A DNA stretch of 64,000 nucleotides, from NCBI RefSeq assembly GCF_019649055.1, contig NW_026570238.1:1116001-1180000 (forward strand), read 5' to 3'. Below the pieces are notes generated by a model. That model was given only the letters and a program-made list of their open reading frames with translations, was not told the origin of the DNA and made no database searches. The translations under genes and the position numbers were made by a program. The stretch is from Paramacrobiotus metropolitanus (taxonomy: Eukaryota; Tardigrada; Eutardigrada; Parachela; Macrobiotidae). Below are positions 38,501-50,150 of this stretch, in pieces. Numbering within the stretch: the first letter of the stretch is position 1; every line of letters begins with the position of its first letter.

Positions 38501-39983
38501 GGGCATAAAAGACCGCCCAAAAGAACTCGCGTGGATTGTGACGGATATATGTCGACGTCAGGAAGTAGGGAGGACACAAACGCGATAAATCCTGCCGCTT
38601 CTTAACCGACGGGTGTTTCTCAGCTGGAGGTTTCAGAAACCGGGAAAATCTAGATCGGTACATACATTAATCCTGATAACTTCGCAAAATGCGACCCGTG
38701 GTCGTTTAGTTCATTTGTCAAGTAATTAATGTTGCCTACGAAATCTGTAAGCGCTCGTTCCACTCCGGAAAACGCTCCAGTCCTTGTTGTAACTCATCAA
38801 AAGTGATAACACCATCCATATTAACGTCCACCGCATCAAAGAGTCCTTTCGTCATGTATTCGATCTGTTGAGGCGCAATGGCCAGTGCATTATCATCAAT
38901 GGCCGCCGACAGCACAGCCGTAAATTCGCCTGCATCAATTGTCTGGCTACCTGCGAAAAGTTGTAAATCACTGAAATGCACCCTGAAATTCTTTCTTCTG
39001 TTTTCTGATAAAAAATGCTACACGTTTTCTACTTATTAGCTCGTACCGTCAGCATCATAAATGTCGAAAATGAGTCGCAATTTCTTGGCGGCACTGGCCT
39101 TGGTCATTGCTGAAAGAAGCCGGAGTAAATCGGCCACGATGATGTAACCGCGATGATTCATGTCGAACAAGGAAAACAGGCGATCTGCGTAGTAAGCCTA
39201 CAAAACAATAATCAATACAGTAAAAATGATTATCAATACATTGTGGGATTCTTGTATTGATACTGGATGGTAGGAACAGGTATGCCAAAAAAATGCAGTA
39301 ACAGATAATTAATTTTACATATTTAATGGAGAAAATCCAGTTATGACAACGAATCACAATATCACACGAATCAAAAATATAATGCAGGGCAGTCAGAATA
39401 ACAGCAACATGATAATTAGCATCTCCAACGGATATAATTCGAATCTCCTTCACTTACTTTTTCGATACCCAGAATCTTTTTGAACATGGGCAAATCCAGT
39501 TGTGCTTCCCGGGATATTGACCCCATTCGCTCTTCGATCCAACTCATCCATGCCTGGTCTTCCTGAATGCTGTTGAAAAAACACGAACGTTCAACACGAA
39601 GACAATATGAACACACCAAACCGCTACAATGGTTGTGTTTACCTCAGAATTTGCGATCCGTAAGGATTGGGGTCACGTCGCAACGAGCGGCGAATCGAGC
39701 GCTGCACTCGCGAACCCAGGCGACGGATGGACGACCCGATTCCTGTGTTTTTGTTGGAGAGCACATCCTCCTCCATCTGAACATTGCCATACACAGGATT
39801 GTCCACGTTTCTCTCTAGCAGCTCTTTCCAAGCATTTTCTTGGCGATTGTTTCCTGGTTGACTCATGGGACTCTGGATGGTCAAGGTCGTCTTAGGCAGA
39901 TCGGTCAGCCCTTCCCGTTCCAGCTCCTCTTCGAGTTGCGCGGCGAATCGCACTGACTTTGTTTCCCCGTCAGCCGTGTCCAT
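35577..39983 (-). CDS. NOX5: NADPH oxidase 5 (calcium-regulated NOX)
   Basis: Thirteen exons: 39983-39643, 39569-39458, 39197-39047, 38950-38740, 38649-38447, 38200-37943, 37756-37581, 37520-37329, 37151-37019, 36946-36735, 36389-36177, 36042-35776, 35708-35577, giving 866 residues (human about 765). It passes electrons from NADPH through FAD and two hemes to oxygen, making superoxide, under Ca2+ control. An N-terminal extension has a polybasic segment (residues 84-103). EF-hands follow (DIYDADGSQTIDAGEF, DVNMDGVITFDE; an earlier one, DMNHRGYIIVADL, is degenerate). Six-TM heme core: AHKVIGW...GH (H-13-H) and SHLLYIP...VH (H-12-H). FAD motif EWHPFTISS, IYVDGPYGTP, NADPH motif CAGIGVTPFASIL, FFCGPP and a C-terminal Phe. 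The usual first Gly of the NADPH motif is Cys. The acceptor of exon 12 is triplicated (see the repeat entry). Confidence 0.94.
36013..36130 (-). repeat. duplicated 3' splice site and exon start within NOX5
   Basis: The acceptor and first ~30 coding bases of NOX5 exon 12 (36013-36050) are copied at 36091-36128 with only a handful of differences. A third, shorter copy of the acceptor motif lies at 36071-36088. On minus, each reads TCTTACAG followed by GTGAC. First coding bases would be 36120, 36078 and 36042, that is 78 and 36 bases apart from the last. All are multiples of three, and the frame is open across the whole stretch. The innermost acceptor (36042) best fits the conserved NOX sequence. 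Confidence 0.85.
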
Positions 39984-42829
39984 GGCTCCGCGAGCTCAGG
40001 ATTCTGTATCGCCAAAGTTTTGCACGATGATTTGGAATGCGACTACCGACTGACAGTTGACAATGCCACTGCAAAAAACTGGATAAACAAAAGCTTGTTG
40101 GTTTAGCACCCAAAAGCGTGGCAGTGAAGTAGAAATTCTACGTGGACTAAAAATTTGGCAACCGGACATCGCCCAGGCACCAGACTGCTTATCGGACAAC
40201 TACCGTATAATTATATACAGTACTGTCCGTACATACAAGCAGACGGTGAGCTGCAAGTTGTGAAGAGTGCGGCGCTGTGCATTATTCTGCAAATGAAAAT
40301 ACAGTACGAATTTGTACGTACAATGATACGTACGTAGGTGAAATCGCGTTAATAAGAAAAGACAGTTCGCAGACAGCCAGACACAACAAAAAAGTACAGT
40401 AGTATTAAACACGGTCCCTCTAATTCCACTTTCTATGGTAGTACAGTATGTCGTAATTCGTAAGTAGTCGGTAACAATACCGTAAAAACCCACGGAACCC
40501 GGGTTTTTCATAAACCAAAGTTTTTTCACAAACAAAAAGGAATTTCAGAAAACAATTCCAAAAGGTTCAAAAATATGACTGCTTTGAAATATCAATGGGT
40601 TAAGGCCTAATCAAAGAGTCACTGATTTAATTAATGTAAATACAATAGTATGCATTTGCTACGTAAAATACAGATATACATCCTTACTGTATAAATATTG
40701 TGTGTATGTACAGTACATATAGATATAACTAAATTATTCACATGGCTTGAACCACTACAGTGTAAAATGAGCAAGGAGTAACTTAAAAGCTATACCGACA
40801 AAATAAAAATTCTCAGAAATCATATAAAAAATTCACTCATAATGCAATTTTAAAACGTTCCCACGGTATAAAGACTTTGGGTGCCTTGCAGTGAATACGC
40901 TGCGGATTGCAAAAGCCTTTAGCTAGTGAACCTGTTAACCGCAGCGACAACGGGAAAACAGAACTAAAACACTGTACGAAATATTGTATAACTACTGTAG
41001 CGTAAAAGCATAATATGTGTTGTACAGTATTGCTTACCGATTAGCCTGACTTCAAAATTATTATAGTGCCTACCGTACAGGTTTACCCGTATGTTTCTTG
41101 AAAAAAAACGAGAACGCTTTGTAAAATCGCCAGTATGCTGCTGTTTATTCAAGAGATTTCCGATAGAAGCATAACAAATAAAAAACAGGAATTTTGCACT
41201 GGTGCAGCGCCAATCGCGCGATCATTGGTCACAGGTTTTCGGCGCTTGAGAAATATCAAGAACTGTTGATTTCCGCAAAATAGTGTATCCTACAATGTCA
41301 TATCAGTCATATAACTAACTTATAAAGAAAAATGCATGTGCCGAACCTCAAATCGGAAAACTGCTTCCACAGTGGAGCTACAGGTATAATGTACAGAATT
41401 ACACTTACTTCGTAGTGATTGTATTATATTATACATAGCAAAATGCGTAATCAATTTGAGCGGATACATCTTATGTTAATATAATTATATACTTTACCAT
41501 CACTATAAGTACAGTTAGTATATTTATAGAATTAGCGTTTCTAATTAATGTAAGTAACTTAATAAAGCTGCAAATATTGTTCAAGCGCTGTGCCTGTGCC
41601 TTGGTTAGCGGCAGACGTGAAAAACGTAAGCGAAATGTTGTGTCGAATCCATATATGGAAACCCTGTCATGTAAAAATTAATATAATCGCACTTTGCGGT
41701 TGCTTACCTGAAAATTATTTCATTGTTTTATGAACGGGAGAAGATCAGGACAGTCTGAAAACCCAGTGATTGAGGAACTGTAAAACGTCTTAACTATTCA
41801 TGGATGTAGTATAATTCAGGGAAATCTTGGGATAGGAATATTATATGGCCGTAAAACGAACATTAAAAATAATCATCAGCATTGATAATTGCCGGAATAT
41901 ACAGTACTGGCAAGTTTGATTTCGTTTGTGCTTGTAGCCACATAATTTATGGGTATACAAAGTGTGTTAATCAATACTATAAAGATTTTTTCGGGAAAAA
42001 GTAGCGGCTAACTGTAAGTATGTAATAGAATTCCGATGTCTAATTTAGTCGAGTTTACACGTAGAATCATTCGTTGTGAAGGGCACACGATACGCAATGG
42101 TCTACACTGTATCTATCTGTAGATGCAGAATTACGGTATATTGGTTATCAAGCTAGCGATACTTCTATAGTTATATGTGTTGTTGTTTTTCGTTTCAGAG
42201 GATGGATTATTCTTGCAAGTCTTTTGTGTAGTTCATAGTTTATTATCGTTCTGTCTGGATGCGCTTCATGACAACCAAACAATGGCCTACAAGATTTTTG
42301 GTTCCTGTAAGACTTACGGAAAAGGTTTTTTGCTTCGAACGTCTTCATTAAAAGTTTATAAGTTGAGAGTTGAAACTCTTGTAAGTCATAAGTGGATCAA
42401 TGAACTGCATTCTTCTAAACGAGCTGTTTGTATTCCACTGCCAGCGCCGGTTTCCGGGTATTACAGTGCCAAACCGGTCCATTACGATTTTGATAACTTT
42501 ACCCGGTATGGACTAGTTTGATTCTCCAACTGAAACCAATTTTGCCTGTTATGCATATTGAATATGTAGAAATGAAGATGAGGACAACATTACGGCGGCC
42601 TATGTAGTACTTATATTCCGCAGCACTCTAATAACAGGACATCGATCTGCACGTACAGTATGCGAGGGAAGTATACATGTGCACAACGCCGGAAGTATGC
42701 CCATAAAGCTGGCAAATCGACCATGTCAAAACCACCATAAGCGCAGTGGCTTTCTAATACGATTACGCAAAATAATATGCTACTAACGCCAGGATTGCAC
42801 TGGGTATATCGCACCACAGGATAATACGG
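39984..42829. other. gene-poor region upstream of NOX5
   Basis: About 2.8 kb, AT-rich. It holds the NOX5 promoter and 5' UTR at its left end and the 3' UTR of the MS4A-like gene at its right. Plus frame 42177-42521 (114 codons) and minus frame 42611-42817 are open but unlike any family I know. The latter could be an extra 3' exon of the MS4A-like gene, but I could not join it in frame. Confidence 0.45.
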
Positions 42830-44561
42830 TTACGTGTTTTTTATAAAAAACCCCGCAAATGCCAATGCAAATTCGCACACACCAACCCCGATTTGAATCA
42901 TATTAAGTGTTAAAGTTATGAGGACCGGTCCTTGGATATACGTAATATGCTCCTCGTAAAACGCCCACCACAAACTCAAAACATACACTAGGTATCCGCT
43001 AACACCCAGTAAACTGGATGACATTAATAAGGCTAGACAGTTTAAGATCTTTAAAACACAGAAATGTTCACTCAGGTCAGGGAGTGTTGATCCGGTAACA
43101 AATTTTCCCGCGCCAATCGATAAGACGCCTGTCAAAAGAAAGTAAACATATAGAGTTGCCGCAGTAAAAACACATTTCAATATAAGAATAAGCGGGATAT
43201 TGTAGGGCTACTGCGCAGGGCAATACAAAACGACTGCGCAAAAAGTGGTATATTTAAAGTAAATAATGCTGGGAAAAAGATCAACAGTTATACCCTATTA
43301 CCCTATAACAGAGAATATTTTCATTAATCGGTTATGTGTCGCTGTGTAGTGACGTTAATTTATGTGGTGGTGTAGCGAATCAAGAACCAATAAAAATTAC
43401 AAATTATTTATGTGGAGCGTCAATAACTAACTATAATGCGCAAACCCTTACTTTAGAGCCAACGAGTATCCAGTATAATATTAAACGTATAAGTATATTA
43501 ATATACTTATTTGAGTATAGTAACACAGATGTAATCTAAGATTGCGACGTCGCTAATTTAAAAATGAAAATTAATGAAAATACAATTTTGGCAAAAATTT
43601 CACTGAAACAGTTTGAAGCGTAGGCTGCATCATTTTATTTAACCTCTTTTTATGTTTAAAAGATGTATATAAGCATATTTATGAATTTTTTATAAAGACA
43701 GGATGCTGAGTACATCGTGTTTGGATGATCTTTCACGCTCGATAAGCTGCGAGAGACATGCAAGCGCGGAACACTTTCGTGCGTTTTAATCACCTCATAT
43801 ATATTTGTCTGAATTTTCATTGTAAATAATGCATAGAATTTCTGAATCTATCAAACCGCCCTGTTTATCTATTATTTAAATACGATACACATAATGTTTC
43901 GAAACGGCTGTCAAAGAAAAACTGAACGTTCGCGATATGCAGTGCACAACAGGCATGTAATGATGACAAGAACACATTGCTACTCGATAAAAATCGTTAG
44001 GTCACTGTAAGGACTACCGCGTATGCATTTATACAGTTTTACAGATTTTATTAAAAATTACTGCGCAGTGTTCTTCATATCGAATACTTCTTACTTTAAT
44101 ACCGGTTAAAATTAAGTGTACGAACGAGAGAAACGCTATTTCCGTTAGTTGTATGAGCCTATCGTCAACTGGCCTATTAATACACTTTGGTTAGACAGGT
44201 TATCCGATAAACATATTAAGATTGTTAATAGAATTAATTTCATTGCTTACCTTGCACAATATAAGTTATGGCTGCAATTATACCGATTGCACTCTTGGCC
44301 AACGTCGGCGCATCATTGTGCCAGTCATAAATCTGATATTGTTGACACATGAAATTCACTGGAAAAAACACATTACAAAGCTTATTGACATAAGAAATAG
44401 CGCATGACAATAAACAATAAATGACCGGAAGTCTTACCACCAATTTGCACAAGAAATGCCAATATGCCGAGAAAGATATGACAAATGCCTAGAATCTTCA
44501 AATAATCAGCTGTTCGCATCAGAATATCCCGCCGGTATCCGGAGGAAGGTATATACGACAT
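42830..44561 (-). CDS. four-transmembrane MS4A (CD20)-like protein
   Basis: Three exons: 44561-44438, 44358-44251, 43128-42830, giving 176 residues with consistent phases. ATG at 44561 gives MSYIPSSGYRRD. Four hydrophobic spans are visible: ~18-41 (LKILGICHIFLGILAFLVQI), ~62-88 (AIGIIAAITYIVQGVLSIGA), ~96-123 (LKILNCLALLMSSSLLGVSG) and ~142-172 (ITLTLNMIQIGVGVCEFALA). The spacing, the LKILGICHI start of TM1, the GVLSIGAGK end of TM2 and the short loops resemble MS4A/CD20-type tetraspan proteins, whose vertebrate members are plasma-membrane and endosomal regulators of signalling. The similarity is of pattern, so another small 4-TM family is possible. Cytosolic tails are very short. Intron 2 is about 1.1 kb. 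A further 3' coding exon is not excluded, since the last frame ends soon after TM4. Confidence 0.6.
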
Positions 44562-46450
44562 CCTGGCTGCCTAGAAAAGCCACTCTGGACGGGAATAACA
44601 CATGCCACTTACACTGCGCTGGGTTGCATTGCGCAATATACACCAGAGAAAGCCACAACAACTAATGGTAAGGAGTGTCAATGATTGGTTGCTGGCATAA
44701 GCCTGGATAGACATGACTGCACGATGCACATAGTAAATCTAAAGCGTAAGTATAAGCGTCAACCGTTTTTTGTTTAATTCAGTACGGTTTTTGTTATTCA
44801 AGAGCGGAAGAATAAACCTCTATCTAGCCCAATCAGCCTGCATGGATTCGAGGTATTTGAGCTTGACAAATACAAGTGGAAAAGTTGAAGTCTGGAGTCT
44901 CAAGGATGTCAAAACTACTAAAGGATTTGTTGTGCTGCAAAAGGGAAGTTCACCACGGTTTATCAGAGCCCCTGCAGATGATGCAGAGAGAGGATGACGA
45001 TGGCTGTACGCTAATAATTTTCATTTCAAGTATTTTGCAAGCTCAAATATCCTGTTGATGTTGATATAATCGTCTGTGGTCTTTCAAGCGTCCCAGGTCT
45101 ATGCTAACGGTATATATGTACATTATATCCCCAGACCCAGGCTGATCCACCATAATAAGTGATTGCTAAGCGGTTGGTGGTCTGCTACGTTAGCTCGGGA
45201 AGGTAGCAGTAGGCGTGAAGCCCTTGGAACACCGGGATAATTTGTCTGTTAATCTCCAATATCACTGCTGGGATAGCAGTATGGAGAAGCCGGCTAACAC
45301 TCGATTAATCATTTAGACTAGCCCTTAATAACAGGCCGACCAGATAATCCAACCGACAAACGAAAAACAGCATTTCACATTCATTTGCCATTTATTCTTT
45401 TTTTATGAAATGATATCAAGCACTATAATATGTAGTTTTTAATTTTGATACTTATAACTTGAAAGCATTCAAAGAGAATTGTACCAACCGCAAGCAAATT
45501 TTACCGAGGAGGCATGCCAGATAAATGTTTTAAACAATTGAAGCCATAAATTAATCTAATGTATTGGGTATATAAGATTTGTATTAAAACATAATAAAAA
45601 ATCGACAAGGAATTCGAATAGATGCTAGCTGGATCGGTTATTTCATTAATGAGGATCATTTAACTTATTCTCTAAAAATAATAGCGTTCTCACAAATAAC
45701 AAGCCATTCCGAGATTGTAAAATAAATTGATGGCATTACGTACGCTAATTAGCAATACTCAGGCAGTGGACTCGTGTCTAGTTCACGTCTTAATTGATAA
45801 AATTTGACCTTTGGAAAAGTTTTTTTAAAAACAGTTCATTGCAACGCTTGAAACCAAGAATAACTGTAAGATGATTAAAATCTTTTCTTTAAAAGACTAT
45901 TAGCATGCCATTTGTAGAAGTCCACAACAGGCACAACTTGCTCTGCCAGTAAAGGTTAGGCACACGTTTTGGGTTTAGCGAACGACAATGTTGTACATTA
46001 TACGTCAAGCAGTGGATCTATAGAGATTTTTTATTATTTCGGCCGCAGTATACGGCACGATACATATTTCAGATTTTGTACATTACGCGTATGCAGAATC
46101 AGGTCTCGAAAGTTGTCATTACATTAAAACACACTATTTAATACAACCAGTTGCATTAAAGTTTCAAGTAACTTATGTGTAATTAATTATGGTTGTGCCT
46201 TCAATAGTACGACACGTAAGTACAAACTGAGCACTAAAAGAAAAATAGATAGTACTAGGCGAGAGTCAAATTAGCACAGAAAACTGCTATTTCTTCAATT
46301 CGCACTTCGTTATTTGTAGTTTCGTATCTTCGTTTTTGAATGTTCGTCGTGTAGGTGTGCAGCGCGATATTATTAATATTAAATTATTAACTCGCTGAAT
46401 AAGTCTGAAAAAATTTAAGCGAATTGCAATAATATTTTATTTTTGCTTAC
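44562..46450. other. spacer or intron upstream of the MS4A-like gene
   Basis: About 1.9 kb. A GC-richer block at about 45040-45310 stands out from the AT-rich surroundings and is preceded by a 75-codon plus-strand frame (44770-44997). It may be a decayed repeat or mobile-element fragment, but I could not place it in a family. Confidence 0.4.
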
Positions 46451-47040
46451 CTTTTTTGGTTTTGAAAATCCCGTAGGTCGCCCATGCGCAGATTGCATTG
46501 ATAAACAGAGTGTAAATCTACAGAATTACTGGAAGATCGTTTAATTTCGATAATAAGTAACCATATTGGCATATTCAGCATGTAAAATACGTATATCATT
46601 TTTCGTAGTTATTACGCAAAAGAAGTTTGCTAAAATTTTGTCCGTACTGGCAAAACAATACTGATACCCTGGTTTCCATCTAAGAATTACGGAAACAAAA
46701 CAACTCGAAAACTTTTCTGACGCACAATAAAGCCGGTGAAGTAATAAACGGCTTCAAAATTTAGAGCAACAAGCGATATTAAAAGTGTCAAGTCGAGTAA
46801 TGGTTTGTTTATCGTTAAAATATTTCATAAACTTACTGTTATTGAATACGTCCGCGTTAATCGCAGGAAGAAACGATACTTGCAGGCAACGTGGATGGTA
46901 TGCGTTGAAAATGGTAAAATACGTGGGTTCGTGTTTGTGATTGCAGAGTGACCATTTGCTAATGGTGATATATCGTGGATCTGTTGCAGTGCTTGTTTCA
47001 CAATAGAAGTAAACTCTTGATCACTATTACCACAACGTCT
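46451..47040 (-). CDS. possible exons of an uncharacterised membrane protein
   Basis: Three candidate exon pieces on minus: an open stretch ending at a GTAAGT donor near 46848 (reading in one frame as FTIFNAYHPRCLQVSFLPAI), a possible 26-nt exon at 46751-46726 (VYYFTGFI), and a clean exon at 46517-46451 (IYTLFINAICAWATYGIFKT, then a GTAAGC donor). Joined, the last two make one continuous hydrophobic helix followed by a basic KTKK. This suggests a multi-TM protein whose later exons would lie to the left, possibly related to the neighbouring 4-TM gene. Start and end were not found, two frames are open in the first piece, and no family was recognised. Confidence 0.3.
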
Positions 47041-49890
47041 CGTCCAATAATCGAAGTAAATCGGTATCCATCTTGTTAAAAGAAGACTAATATGCGTTGT
47101 AGCTCTTGATAAAAGAATCAGCAAGTTTGAAAAGCGTCCACGTCATCTCTGAAGGCCCAGTGTACATTCATGGGAACATTCTGCGTATGCATAAGGATGA
47201 TACGACTACATTCTATTATAAGATTTACCCGCGTACAATACTATGTTATCCTTGTGTACGAAAACAGCTGTCTTATCCAGAGCACTGTTTCTGTCGGTTT
47301 GGATTCAACTGGATAATCACTCCAACACGAAAGCCCACTCCTTCATTATACTTCTTAAAGGGTTTGATAAGTTTTTTTATACAGTGCATTAGGGGTGTTC
47401 GTAGCTGTCGGAGCTCAGTCGGCTGGCTTATTAAGCATGCACCAAGGAAAATAAATGATAGAGGATTCGCTCACCGATATTCTTGTGCGTTTTCTGAAGC
47501 TTTTTCTCCCGATCCCAACAGCGGCCGAAACAATACTCAGTATACCGTTCTATTTCGTTATAATATGTGGAATGTGTAAATGTATGCCTACTCGTAGCGC
47601 TGTAATTTTTCCGATGGCAAAGCCATATAAATCTCAACATTTATTGCGATGGATTAACGGCAACGGGCAACCCATTAATATATAATTAGCTAGAATCATT
47701 AAAATCAATATATTTCTAAAATATTCTGCTAGCGATACAACCGTAAGAAGTACTAGAATACAGGTATATTTAACAGCTCAACCGGCATGTTAAAGCTAGC
47801 ACTTAACAGATTTTTTTATGGAATTATCAAAACTAAATTCATTTTACGTTTTGCATTTTTGCTTTCCAGGTATTCTTTATACATAGCTTCGCAATTAGCG
47901 GTTCGGATACGGTTTACGAAGGTGCATAATAATTCATAACTGCATAATACTGTCGCATTGTGTCCCTTTCTGTTTTTTAGCTGATCCTGTACGTATTGTA
48001 CGAGTAGAATATACGCTATTACATAGGATGATCGAGGTTCGGAATGGCAAAACATTGTGCCCACTTCTCGGTACTGTCGACAATAAGTAAGTACTGACTT
48101 TAAAGAATCGAAATACCAGCCAACATGATCAACGTTTCGGCATTTGTAAGAGAAACAAATCTAGAAAACGGTACATGGCACGATAAATTGTGTGTAAGTA
48201 TTAGCTAGAACAAACAAAAATTTTTAAATTTTTGCTTGATTTGGTATTGACGCATATTTTGTCCGAACGTGCGAGTCCGTGAATTGAACGAGAAAGTTTT
48301 CAGATACTGTACTATAAGCAAACCTGTGAATATAAACTTATGCAACCATAACCGTATGCAACCAAAATGCAAACATCAATCGATCCAGAAAACAGAATAA
48401 TGTACTCTGTAAAATATAGCACAATTTTTTTATTACTTGACACCTTAGGGCACCACCTCAGTTGTACATGACCGGCTGGTTGAAAGAACAAAAAGTTACC
48501 GGAGGAGCGCATTAATGCTCATAAAAAGCCCTTAAAATTCCCAATAAGAGCTCGAAATTTTACGTTGTGGTTTCAAGCCCGCATTAACATTCAAACGTTT
48601 GAATGCCGTGGCTGGTTTAGTATTTACAATTTTATATAAAATTTGTAAACAAATTATATAAGCGCAACTATGCACCAATATTTTGCGCACAGAAATACAT
48701 GCGTGCTATTAATGCTGTTAGCAAACGCAACGCTCTGCTTGAAGTTTATTAATTTATGACCTTTCAGCAATCCTCTCAAACATCTTGAAACTTAAGGTCG
48801 ACACTTTAATTTCGTTCTTGTAAATTGCCATCATTTTGGATGCAGTTTACCGTACTAACATTCTGTTAGAGCCTCTTCGTGATTCTTAGAATCTATTAAT
48901 TCTTGTTTTGTCCGCTTCTGTACAGAGATATTTTGTTAAGTTGAAGATTACTTGGAGAAGGTGGCTTGTCACAAGAGCGGGTGCCATTAAGGCGGCAACG
49001 TTTTGTTAGGAGCTGTTAAAACGTAAATTAAGCACTCCGCGAGCCAGTGTCAGGAGCTACCACCAGCTACGGTAGATCCTTAGTCCCTACCAAGTACAAT
49101 TCTGTTTAATTTGTTTCCAAAAGGGAAATTCCGACCGAACAAAACTTAACTTATGTTAGCTAAAGCTTATGTAAAATTTAATAAAAAACAGTAAAAAACT
49201 GGAAGTACTTTTAACAACAACACTGATTTGGATTTTGCGAAATCCTCCACTGCAATTTTTGACCTTTTGATAGCGCTACTGGGCCTGTTACGTTCGTGAA
49301 ACATAAAGGGCTGCAAACAACGAAAAGCGACTTGAATCACTTGATGCAGTGAGTACGTTACCGTGGAAAGCTGCAGGAAGGCGATCGAATGGGATGTGGC
49401 AGTGGCGGATACATTGCTCGGATATTCCTAACGCCGGGAATTTTAGCCGAAGCGAAAAAGTTTGAACTGTGGAAATACAGTGACCTTGCCAGCCGATCAG
49501 TAGTGCAGCTACTAGTATTTGCGACTATGGGCCCATCATCCATGGGGACCTCAAGACCAAAAATCCTTTAAGGGGTTGTAGAAAATATAATACAGTATGT
49601 GCAGAAAGCAACGGCAATCCGTCTTCGCGGCAGAGCAGTTTACCTTAGGTTTAGTATTCCGCACTTATAGATCATACATTAAATACCTTTTCGGGCTTTT
49701 CCAGTGCTTTTTGCTGTAATAAGTAAGTAACAAAACCACGGGCGACATGCTTATAATTAGTATGTCGTCTTATCTTGCTCGTGAAATATAATTTAAAATA
49801 CGGGTACGTACAGATTTACAATGCATAGTTCCCATACAGCTTCGTTCGTTCTTATCAGTCAGTGAAACAACACGAACACATGTTTAGAAC

Positions 49891-50150
49891 AAAACAATCT
49901 CGGTTAATTTATTCGATTCCGCTCCGTTCACGATCCCGAGTACGGATGCCGCGCTCCCTTCTTGAATTTTCAGCAATACTGCTAGCAAGGTATATAAGAG
50001 ATAAATATTTACTTTTATACCGTAAATATTTATTTTTATATTTACTTTTACTTTTTAAAAGTAACCTTTATACCGTGCTTCTAGTACTAGTTGTCGCAGC
50101 AATTCGTGCAATCGCGATTTTCCAGTATATGCTGCTCAGTGGCGACTGGC
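49891..50150 (+). repeat. dispersed repeat, copy B (with internal AT-rich insertion)
   Basis: This aligns with the minus strand of 12430-12566 on both sides of an extra AT-rich stretch of about 100 bases (roughly 49980-50092), which is rich in ATAAATATTTACTTTTA-like words. Left part: AATCTCGGTTAATTTATTCG to TTTTCAGCAAT. Right part: GTCGCAGCAATTCGTG to CCAGTATATGCTGCTCAGT. The insertion explains why the two flanks are split relative to copy A. Confidence 0.6.

Noticed and set aside
42177-42521. 114-codon plus-strand frame
   Set aside because: Starts without a convincing ATG context, matches nothing known and lies in AT-rich spacer.
47106-47579. 157-codon plus-strand frame as a gene
   Set aside because: No family match, no clear splice partners, and overlapping open frames on both strands in the same interval; kept only as spacer content.
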